Source: an uncultured Actinomyces sp. (GTDB lineage Bacteria; Actinomycetota; Actinomycetes; Actinomycetales; Actinomycetaceae). From it: DNA of 5,608 nt. The notes under the pieces are model-generated. The model did no database searches and was not told where the DNA came from. It was given only the letters and a program-made list of their open reading frames with translations. Position numbers and translations under genes: made by a program. Shown one piece after another: positions 1 to 5,526 of this stretch; the first letter of the stretch is position 1, and the number at the start of each line of letters is the position of its first letter. The stretch spans positions 1-5,608 of the forward strand of contig CAJZFF010000152.1 in NCBI GenBank assembly GCA_915069725.1, given 5' to 3'.

Positions 1-1
1 C

Positions 2-1645
2 TCCACGACGTCCCCGGAGCCCGGGCCGACTCAGCCGGATGCGTGTCCTCCGGGTGCAGAGAGCCCTCCCGGCCCCAAGGCCCCACAACCGCAGAAGACC
101 GGCCCACGGCGTCGGACCCTGCTCCTCGGCGCGGCCGGCGCCGGCGCCCTCATCGTGGGTGGAGCCATCCTGGTGCGCTGCACCACGGGGCGTCGGAGCT
201 CGCCGACGCCCACGGCCACCGACTCGCCGGCCTCGGCCGCCTACCGCCCCGCCTACCACTACAGCCCCGCCACGGGGAATCTCGCCGACCCCAACGGCCT
301 GGTTCTCTACGAGGGCGAGTACCACCTCTTCCACCAGCAGGACGGCACCTGGGGCCACGCGATCAGCTCGGACATGGTGCGTTGGAAGCGCCAGGGGACG
401 GCCCTGCAGCACGACGCGCAGGGCCTGGCCATGTCCGGCAGCTGCGTCGTCGACGGCGCCGACACCTCCGGCCTGGTCAAGGGCGGCGGCATGGTGGCCG
501 TCTACACCTCCACCGAGGGCGGTGAGGCCCAGTCCCTGGCCTACTCCACCGACCGGGGGAGGAGCTGGCGGCGCTTCTCCGGCAACCCCGTCATCCCCAA
601 CGACGGGCGCAAGGACTTCCGCGACCCCAAGGTCTTCTGGCATGAGGACTCCAAGGCCTGGATCATGATCGTCTCCGCCGGGGACCACGTCTCCCTGTTC
701 CGCTCCACCGACCTCAAGGCCTGGAGCCACGCCAGCGACTTCGGCCAGGGCATCGGCTCGCACGCCGCCGTGTGGGAGTGCCCCGACCTCTTCCCCCTGA
801 CCGACTCCAGCGACGGGCGCACCCGCTGGGTCATGACCCTCTCGATCGGCGCCAACGAGGAGACGGCAGGCTCCACCGCCCAGTACTTCATCGGCGACTT
901 CGACGGCTCCGTCTTCTTCCCCGAGGACCGCGACACCCGCTTCACCGACGTCGGCCAGGACTTCTACGCCGCCCAGAGCTTCGAGCACGTCGAGGGCCGC
1001 CGCGTGTGGATGGCCTGGCTGGGCAACTGGAACTACCCCTACTCCCTGCCCACCGGGGACTGGCGCGGTGAGATGAGCATCCCGCGCGAGCTGTCCTTGA
1101 CCACCATCGGCGGCAAGCGCACCCTCGTGCAGAAACCCGTCCCCGAGCTCGACGCCCTGCGCGGGCGGGCCACCGATCTCTCCGGCCTCAAGGCCACCGA
1201 CACGGTGACGGCTCTGGGCGCGGGCCGCACGGTCGAGATCGACTTGACGTTGGACGTCTCCCACGCCTCTGAGGCCTGGTTGGGCTTGGCCCGCGGCACG
1301 GTTGACGGCAAGACCCAGGAGGTGCGCGTCGGCGTCGACATCTCGGCCGGCACCCTCTACCTCGACCGCACCGACGGCGGGCTCACACAGGTCGACGGCA
1401 AGGACGAGGGGACCACCACCGACTTCGCCCTGCGCCGCCAGACGCAGTACCGCCCCACCGGCTCCACAGTGCGTCTGCACCTCTACCTGGACCGCTCCAG
1501 CCTCGAGGTCTTCGTCGACGACGGCACCACCGTCGGCAGCCTCCTGGTCTTCACCGCCCCCTCCTGCCAGGAGATCGTCCTGGGAGCCCAAGGCACGGCC
1601 ACCATCACGTCGGGAAGCCTCACCCCCCTGGCCGCAGCCCTGTAA
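2..1645 (+). CDS. GH32 fructanase (levanase/inulinase/invertase-like), exported, 5'-partial
   Basis: Glycoside hydrolase family 32 enzyme, expected to release fructose from levan, inulin or sucrose outside the membrane. Counting codons from base 2 (547 codons visible), all three GH32 catalytic sites are present: nucleophile D96 in ADPNG, transition-state stabiliser D208 in FRDP, and acid/base E259 in WECPDLF. The five-bladed propeller runs to about residue 380 (including DFYAAQSF and GNWNYPYSLPTGDW), followed by a C-terminal beta-sandwich ending with the LEVFVDDG signature. The frame is open to the window edge. The first in-frame start codon, GTG at 155, falls inside a hydrophobic stretch (residues 40-58), so it is not the true start, which lies upstream. 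That stretch follows RRRTLLL (twin-arginine-like) and a proline-rich segment of at least 35 residues, and is followed by RCTTGRR; a Tat signal with possible cleavage after ASA (77-79) or a signal-anchor both fit. There is no LPXTG. Substrate preference cannot be read from the sequence. The gene converges on the levansucrase gene. Confidence 0.93.
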   Translation, partial: STTSPEPGPTQPDACPPGAESPPGPKAPQPQKTGPRRRTLLLGAAGAGALIVGGAILVRCTTGRRSSPTPTATDSPASAAYRPAYHYSPATGNLADPNGLVLYEGEYHLFHQQDGTWGHAISSDMVRWKRQGTALQHDAQGLAMSGSCVVDGADTSGLVKGGGMVAVYTSTEGGEAQSLAYSTDRGRSWRRFSGNPVIPNDGRKDFRDPKVFWHEDSKAWIMIVSAGDHVSLFRSTDLKAWSHASDFGQGIGSHAAVWECPDLFPLTDSSDGRTRWVMTLSIGANEETAGSTAQYFIGDFDGSVFFPEDRDTRFTDVGQDFYAAQSFEHVEGRRVWMAWLGNWNYPYSLPTGDWRGEMSIPRELSLTTIGGKRTLVQKPVPELDALRGRATDLSGLKATDTVTALGAGRTVEIDLTLDVSHASEAWLGLARGTVDGKTQEVRVGVDISAGTLYLDRTDGGLTQVDGKDEGTTTDFALRRQTQYRPTGSTVRLHLYLDRSSLEVFVDDGTTVGSLLVFTAPSCQEIVLGAQGTATITSGSLTPLAAAL

Positions 1646-1671
1646 GGACGCCGCAGGACGCTTCGACGACA

Positions 1672-1717
1672 AGGAGGCGGGGCCGCCGGAACTTCTGTTC
1701 CAACGGCCCCGCCTCCT
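1672..1717. terminator. Bidirectional hairpin terminator between GH32 gene and ftf
   Basis: A 14-bp perfect inverted repeat (arms 1672-1685 and 1704-1717, core GGAGGCGGGGCCG) encloses a second 5-bp stem, GGAAC/GTTCC (1688-1692 and 1697-1701) with loop TTCT, separated by a 2x2 internal loop. It starts 26 bases after the GH32 stop and lies 30 bases beyond the ftf stop on the other strand, so it can serve both convergent genes. Neither side has a real T-tract, as is common in high-GC actinobacteria. A 12-bp palindrome, CTGCTCGAGCAG (1716-1727), abuts it. Confidence 0.8.
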
Positions 1718-1747
1718 GCTCGAGCAGTGATGCCCTGAGTGCGGCGC

Positions 1748-3658
1748 CTACTTCAGCCGCTGCGGGCGGGTGTCACCGCCGTTGGAGCGGGCCCGGTCCG
1801 AGGGGATGTCCGCGAAGCCCCCCAAGCCGTTGGTGCCGTAGGTGCGGTCCACCGAGGTGGTGTCCCCGGAGATGTTCAGCTTCACCGTCGGTGCCAGCGA
1901 GCCCCCGCGCACCGGGTTGCCGTCCTTGTTGCCGCCGATGGAGTCGATGAAGGACTCCACCAGGCCGCCGGGCATGACGTAGTGCGAGTAGGACTGGAAG
2001 GTGTACGGGCTCTGGTTGAAGTCCGGCGAGTAGGGCTTGCCCGGGTTGAAGTTGAGGTTGATGGGGTTGCCCAGCGCGATCCCCGTGTTCTGGTTGAGCG
2101 GCTTGTAGTCCGATCGCAGCCCGTCGCCCACGAACCCGTAGACGCCCTCGGGGCCCTGGAGCCCGTCGGCGTAGGTCTCCCGGTGCGAGATCGTGAACAG
2201 GTAGTACTTGCCGTCCTGGAAGTAGATCTGGGGCCGCTCAGTCTGGTCATTGACGCAGTTGCCGCTCAGCAGTGGAGGCAGGTACTCCCACTGGGTCATC
2301 GCCTTGTTCTTGGCCCGGGCCAGGCCCACGTTGGCCAGCTGGTAGTAGCCGCCGCGCTGGTTGACCGCCTCGACCGTCTCCGCCTTGGGATCGCCCTTCT
2401 CGTAGCCGAGGTCCTCCTCGGTGCAGGTGGCCAGAGTGGTGTTCTGACCGGCCTTGGCCGCGGCGTCGACGTACTGCTGCTCACGGACGAAGGCCGAGTT
2501 GCCCTCGAAGACCATGTACTCGGTGGGGTCCGAGGGGTTGTTCTGGTCGCGGAAGGTGAAGGGGTCGCGGAAGTTCACGCCCGGGTTCTGCTCACGGGTC
2601 TGGTAGTACTTGCCGTCCGGCACGAGCAGCTGGTGCTGGGTGCGGAACCCGGTGAGCCACACGCCGTTCTCGTCAGCGTAGATGCGTCCCTCGGACTGCA
2701 CGATCCGCGGGTCGTAGGGCTTGGAGGCCGCGTTGTTGCCGTCCTGACCGTAGCCCCCGTCGCCACTGCCGCCGGTGGTGGTGTTGTAGAAGGCCACCGA
2801 GGTGTAGAACATGCGGATCTTGTTGCCCTCCATGAGGCGGGCCGAGCCGGACCACTCGGTCTGGGCCGTGAAGCTCTGGTCCTCGAAGATCGAGCCGGAG
2901 GCGCCGTCGGGGAAGACGTGCCCCCCGTAGATCCACCCGCCGTTGGAGCTGTTCGCGCCGTCGGCCGAGGAGGTCTGCGTGCCGGCCTTGCGGTAGAAGA
3001 AGCCCAGGCGCGCGTGGGTGTGGCGGTCGTCGAAGGTGTAGCCGGCGTGCCGGTCGGCCACCAGGGAGAAGGCGATCTCCCATCCGTTGTAGGAGATCTG
3101 GTGGGCGGCTTCATCGGTCAGCGTCCAGGTGTCCCACACCCACACGTCCTCACTCGTGGCCGGGAAGCCGTTGGAGATCTCCGGCATCGTGACCTGCTCG
3201 GGCATCGAGTTGGTGCCCGACGGCGCATTGGGATTGGAGACGCGCTGGATCTGCATGGCGTCGGCGCGGGTCCACTTGGCGGTGTAGTTCTCCTCGACCC
3301 CGTGCGCCGCACCGGTGTGCTTGGTGGCGTTGGCCCAGCCGGGGTTATCGGCCTTGAAGCCGTTCGCTTCCTGGGCGGCGGCTCCACCGGCGGCCTGCTG
3401 GTCGCTCTGACCCGCCTGGCCCTGCTCCGTGGGGCTCTGGCTCGCCTGCGCCTGGCCGGCAGGAGGCTGGTCGTTCTTCTGGGCTGCTCCCACCTCGGGC
3501 GAGGCCTCGGCAGTAGCGGTGGCGGTGGGGGAGGCGCTGGGGGAGGGCGCCTCATCGGCGAGCGCGGTGGTGCCGGACCCGGCCACCAGGAGTCCGAGCG
3601 TCAGCGCCACGGCCAGTCGTCTGCGACGGGCGCGGAACGAAGTGTGTGTCACGGTCAT
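1748..3658 (-). CDS. ftf: Secreted levansucrase (fructosyltransferase), GH68
   Basis: Family 68 fructosyltransferase, 636 residues, which transfers fructose from sucrose onto growing levan and releases glucose outside the cell. An RARRRR n-region and hydrophobic core form a Sec signal peptide with likely cleavage ALA|DE after residue 34. Residues 35-100 are a low-complexity S/P/T/A/Q-rich stretch, then the catalytic propeller to the end. Catalytic residues by family motif are nucleophile D176 (VWDTW), stabiliser D365 (FRDP) and acid/base E474 (TERP). The only two cysteines, C412 and C468, are 56 residues apart, as in the disulfide reported for Gluconacetobacter LsdA. There is no LPXTG or C-terminal membrane segment, so the enzyme is probably released. 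The ATG at 3658 is chosen because it opens the signal peptide and has AAGGA 11 bases upstream. The published A. naeslundii WVU45 Ftf is likewise described as closer to Gram-negative levansucrases and as constitutively transcribed. Levan, not inulin, as product is inferred from the family subtype. Confidence 0.95.
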   Translation of the reverse strand: MTVTHTSFRARRRRLAVALTLGLLVAGSGTTALADEAPSPSASPTATATAEASPEVGAAQKNDQPPAGQAQASQSPTEQGQAGQSDQQAAGGAAAQEANGFKADNPGWANATKHTGAAHGVEENYTAKWTRADAMQIQRVSNPNAPSGTNSMPEQVTMPEISNGFPATSEDVWVWDTWTLTDEAAHQISYNGWEIAFSLVADRHAGYTFDDRHTHARLGFFYRKAGTQTSSADGANSSNGGWIYGGHVFPDGASGSIFEDQSFTAQTEWSGSARLMEGNKIRMFYTSVAFYNTTTGGSGDGGYGQDGNNAASKPYDPRIVQSEGRIYADENGVWLTGFRTQHQLLVPDGKYYQTREQNPGVNFRDPFTFRDQNNPSDPTEYMVFEGNSAFVREQQYVDAAAKAGQNTTLATCTEEDLGYEKGDPKAETVEAVNQRGGYYQLANVGLARAKNKAMTQWEYLPPLLSGNCVNDQTERPQIYFQDGKYYLFTISHRETYADGLQGPEGVYGFVGDGLRSDYKPLNQNTGIALGNPINLNFNPGKPYSPDFNQSPYTFQSYSHYVMPGGLVESFIDSIGGNKDGNPVRGGSLAPTVKLNISGDTTSVDRTYGTNGLGGFADIPSDRARSNGGDTRPQRLK

Positions 3659-3669
3659 TGTCCGTACTG

Positions 3670-3674
3670 TCCTT
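3670..3674 (-). promoter_or_regulatory. Ribosome binding site of ftf
   Basis: AAGGA on the minus strand, 11 bases before the ATG at 3658. The spacing is slightly long, but no better Shine-Dalgarno match lies closer. An out-of-frame ATG lies just upstream (3678-3680), which the ribosome would not use to make Ftf. Confidence 0.55.
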
Positions 3675-3727
3675 ACTCATGAGGGATGAGGGTGTCAGTG
3701 CGCCGTGAGCCGTTGTTATGTGATCTC

Positions 3728-3753
3728 CCAGGTCCAACCTTAGGAGAACCTGG
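3728..3753. repeat. Inverted repeat CCAGGT-N14-ACCTGG
   Basis: Perfect 6-bp arms at 3728-3733 and 3748-3753. The candidate ftf -10 hexamer (3737-3742) sits in the spacer. This could be an operator or a hairpin at the start of the ftf transcript. The arms are short, so chance is not excluded. Confidence 0.4.
3737..3742 (-). promoter_or_regulatory. Candidate -10 element of the ftf promoter
   Basis: TAAGGT on the minus strand fits TANNNT. A start about 7 bases downstream would fall near 3730, roughly 70 bases before the ATG. That agrees with the transcription start reported for A. naeslundii WVU45 ftf (70 bp upstream of the start codon), if the region is conserved. The sequence 17 bases upstream (GTCGCT) is a poor -35, so support is weak. 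Confidence 0.3.
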
Positions 3754-3767
3754 AGGCGGAGCGACAG

Positions 3768-3812
3768 GTCTTTGGACCGCTCTGTCAATATCGGGACACT
3801 GCCACCAAAGAC
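3768..3812. repeat. Inverted repeat GTCTTTGG-N29-CCAAAGAC
   Basis: Perfect 8-bp arms at 3768-3775 and 3805-3812. The spacer contains a further small dyad, TGTC (3783-3786) and GACA (3795-3798), and the minus-strand TTGACA. The position upstream of the candidate ftf promoter would suit a regulator site; no known regulator motif was recognised. Confidence 0.4.
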
Positions 3813-3824
3813 GTAGGCCCTGCA

Positions 3825-3852
3825 TTCTCAGGGTTTCTTGAGGTTCTCGACG
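3825..3852 (+). repeat. Three imperfect tandem TTCT-headed units
   Basis: TTCTCAGGGT, TTCTTGAGG and TTCTCGACG follow one another with a 9-10 base period, close to one DNA helical turn. The first unit overlaps the right arm of the small CCCTG/CAGGG hairpin. Phased direct repeats can be activator sites, but three degenerate copies is a weak case. Confidence 0.3.
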
Positions 3853-3982
3853 TTTTGGTGACATAGACCACAAGCCAAGGGCTTATCGTCCGGTTAGTCT
3901 GAGCGCGTTCTCCGTGAGCTGTCTGGTCTCCCAGCCTGTCGGTTCAGGTGGTCGTCCGCTGCCGGGCGGCCCCGTGTCTAAC

Positions 3983-3986
3983 GGAG
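3983..3986 (+). promoter_or_regulatory. Ribosome binding site deciding the GTG start of the LPXTG protein
   Basis: GGAG lies 5 bases before the GTG at 3992. In-frame GTG codons at 3914 and 3974 have no comparable site upstream and would put a non-basic, proline/glycine-rich extension before the signal peptide. Confidence 0.6.
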
Positions 3987-3991
3987 ATCCT

Positions 3992-5191
3992 GTGAATACT
4001 CTTCCCATCCGTCTGCGACGGTTATCCGCTTCAACAATCGCTTTGCTGGCTGCGCTCGCCCTGAGTGCGGCCGGCCCCGCGGTGGCCGCTACAGCGCCGA
4101 ATACGGCGGGGCAGTCCACCACCTCCCTGCGCAACACCTCCACGGTGAGCGCCCAGTCCCTGGCCCAGATGGTCGCCGGTCCGAAGGCGACAGTCTCCAA
4201 CGCATCCGTTTCCGGTAAGGACGTCCAGATCGGCACGGTCAAGGGCCTGCCCGGTGACGGCAACGCCATCACCGAGGGTGTCGCCCTGTCCACCGGTTCC
4301 CTCATCGACCCCGATCCCACTGCCGACTCCGACACCGACATCACCCGCTCCGCGGTCCTGGGGCCCAATGACGCCTTGGACACCACCGGTGACTTCGGCG
4401 TCGTCGAGGACCCGGCGGGACTGGCCAAGGTGGCCGGCACCGACGTCTATGACGAGGCCGTCCTGGAGTTCGACGTCACCGCCACCAGCTCCACCATCGT
4501 CCTCTACTACAGCCTCGGCTCCGAGGAGTACGCCGGTGCCACCGAGGGCACCCCGGCCTCCTGGCAGTCGCGCGGATACAAGGACCCGCTGAGCATCCAG
4601 GTCAACGGCACCGAGTGCGCCCACGTCCCCGGCACGCAGACGGCGGTGAGCGCCGCCTCGATCAACGAGTCCTCGAACGCCGCCTACTACACGGCCAATG
4701 TCTCGGGACACACACCGGGGCAGATCCCCGTGGAGTTCAACGGCTACACCTCCGCCCTGCCCTGCCAGGCCTCCGTTACCCCGGGGCAGAAGGTGCACGT
4801 GCGCGTGGCCATCGCCGACGCCCAGGACGGCCAGCTCGACTCCACGGTCCTCCTGCGCACCCAGGGACTGGGCTTCACCGACAAGCCGATCACCGACCCC
4901 TGCAACGCCAAGGCCGGCAGCTGTGACATCCCCGGCAACAGCAACAGCAACGGCTCCAATGGGGCGAAGAACGGCAAGGACTCCGCCACTCCGCCCGGTC
5001 AGGGCAATCCTGGCGTGACCGACTACAGCGCCGCCTCGCCCACCGCGAGCCCCAAGAAGACTGTGGCCGGTCTGCCCCTGACCGGAACCCAGGCGCTCTT
5101 CCTGGGAGGCATCGCCCTGCTGCTCCTGGCCGGCGGCGGTGTCGCGCTCATGCTGCGTCGTCGTCGCCTGACCGGCTCTGAGGCCGGCTGA
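3992..5191 (+). CDS. LPXTG-anchored surface protein with choice-of-anchor L domain
   Basis: Predicted wall-anchored protein of 399 residues from the GTG at 3992, chosen for its GGAG site and because it opens a clean signal peptide (IRLRR, then a hydrophobic core, cleavage near AVAA at about residue 33). Residues about 54-291 match the choice-of-anchor L domain: an EGVALSTGS segment, the EFDV strand, LGSEEYAG (176-180 = GSEEY), and IADAQDGQLDS (274-284). This domain family occurs with different C-terminal sorting signals across bacteria, and its function is not established. Four cysteines (209, 258, 304, 311) could form two disulfides. A G/N/S/P-rich linker (about 315-359) leads to LPLTG (361-365), a membrane helix and RRRR, a complete sortase signal. 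The gene is divergent from ftf and shares its control region, so a link to levan or adhesion is conceivable but not shown by the sequence. Confidence 0.88.
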   Translation: MNTLPIRLRRLSASTIALLAALALSAAGPAVAATAPNTAGQSTTSLRNTSTVSAQSLAQMVAGPKATVSNASVSGKDVQIGTVKGLPGDGNAITEGVALSTGSLIDPDPTADSDTDITRSAVLGPNDALDTTGDFGVVEDPAGLAKVAGTDVYDEAVLEFDVTATSSTIVLYYSLGSEEYAGATEGTPASWQSRGYKDPLSIQVNGTECAHVPGTQTAVSAASINESSNAAYYTANVSGHTPGQIPVEFNGYTSALPCQASVTPGQKVHVRVAIADAQDGQLDSTVLLRTQGLGFTDKPITDPCNAKAGSCDIPGNSNSNGSNGAKNGKDSATPPGQGNPGVTDYSAASPTASPKKTVAGLPLTGTQALFLGGIALLLLAGGGVALMLRRRRLTGSEAG

Positions 5192-5216
5192 CGGCGAGAC
5201 TGCGGCCAGCAGACGG

Positions 5217-5256
5217 CTGACGGGGCGGATGAGGCTCTCCTCATCCGCCCCGTCAG
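5217..5256. terminator. Bidirectional hairpin terminator
   Basis: A perfect 18-bp inverted repeat (arms 5217-5234 and 5239-5256, core GACGGGGCGGATGAGG) closes on a CTCT tetraloop. It begins 25 bases after the surface-protein stop and ends 31 bases from the stop of the convergent small gene. The plus-strand exit TCTGTGTCTG is only mildly T-rich. A further AGAC/GTCT match (5211-5214 and 5262-5265) could extend the stem. Confidence 0.85.
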
Positions 5257-5287
5257 TCTGTGTCTGCGGCTCACCGCTGTCGGGCGC

Positions 5288-5512
5288 TCAGTCCTCCTCC
5301 TGCCGGGAGGCGCGACGCGCCGCCAGCTCCTTGGCCAGCATCGCGCATCCCAGGATGCACAGCGGCATGGAGGCCAGCCACAACAGGGTGCTGACACGGG
5401 ACAGCAGCGAGGTCTGAGCCAGGATGGGCAGGGCGGCGGCGATGACGATGAGCGCCATCCACGCGCCGACTCGTCGGGCGCTGCGCGGCGCCCGGGCGTC
5501 GTCGGGTTCCAT
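5288..5512 (-). CDS. Small two-helix membrane protein, function unknown
   Basis: A 74-residue protein of a family I do not recognise. The charged N-terminus (MEPDDARAPRSARR) is followed by two hydrophobic helices, about residues 17-33 and 41-60, joined by a short polar loop (QTSLLSR), then a charged tail KELAARRASRQEED. Basic residues on both ends predict a hairpin with both termini in the cytoplasm. The ATG at 5512 is supported by GAGAGGA 7 bases upstream. That site overlaps the stop codon of the upstream gene, which suggests an operon with translational coupling. The two reading frames are in phase, so a single longer gene broken by a TGA is a less likely alternative. The two cysteines (52 and 56) lie in the second helix. 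No function can be assigned. Confidence 0.8.
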   Translation of the reverse strand: MEPDDARAPRSARRVGAWMALIVIAAALPILAQTSLLSRVSTLLWLASMPLCILGCAMLAKELAARRASRQEED

Positions 5513-5519
5513 GACCCGA

Positions 5520-5526
5520 TCCTCTC
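5520..5526 (-). promoter_or_regulatory. Ribosome binding site of the small membrane protein, overlapping the upstream stop
   Basis: GAGAGGA on the minus strand, 7 bases before the ATG at 5512. Its first two bases are the last two of the upstream TGA (5527-5525), so the ribosome finishing the first gene stops on the initiation site of the second. Confidence 0.7.

Larger units (their letters stand above)
3659..3991. promoter_or_regulatory. Divergent control region between ftf and the choice-of-anchor L gene
   Basis: This 333-base gap separates two divergently transcribed genes, so it should hold both promoters. From about 3700 to 3900 it is clearly less GC-rich than the flanking genes. It contains two inverted repeats (3728-3753 and 3768-3812), a small hairpin CCCTG/CAGGG (3818-3822 and 3829-3833), and three phased TTCT units (3825-3852). 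A minus-strand TTGACA (3788-3783) matches the -35 consensus but has no TANNNT at 16-18 bases. For the plus-strand gene, TAGTCT (3895-3900) is a possible -10 without a matching -35. Short reading frames inside lack ribosome sites and look spurious. Confidence 0.7.

Noticed and set aside
173..181. Lipobox (ILVRC) in the GH32 N-terminus.
   Set aside because: Arginine at -1 is not accepted by lipoprotein signal peptidase, and the residues at -3 to -1 do not fit the LAGC-type pattern.
155..1645. GTG at 155 as the start of the GH32 gene.
   Set aside because: It lies inside a hydrophobic segment that continues upstream in frame, has no ribosome site, and the frame is open to the window edge.
1739..3682. 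A 647-codon open frame on the plus strand, antisense to ftf.
   Set aside because: It is exactly opposite a GH68 gene with all catalytic motifs. Its product is V/G/L/R-rich without domains, a typical artefact of high-GC codon use.
3673..3873. A 66-codon minus-strand frame, and an overlapping 78-codon frame (3552-3788), as a leader peptide or small gene upstream of ftf.
   Set aside because: They lack ribosome sites and recognisable structure, and the longer one runs into ftf in another frame. The region's lower GC and repeats suit a control region better.
3914..3991. GTG at 3914 or 3974 as the start of the surface protein.
   Set aside because: Neither has a Shine-Dalgarno match. They would add up to 26 residues of G/P-rich sequence before a good signal peptide that starts at 3992 with GGAG.
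3618..4021. A 12-base direct repeat, CGTCTGCGACGG, at 3618-3629 and 4010-4021 with internal dyad, as a shared operator.
   Set aside because: Both copies lie inside coding sequence for the arginine-rich start of a signal peptide, on opposite coding strands. Arginine codons in high-GC DNA give this by chance.
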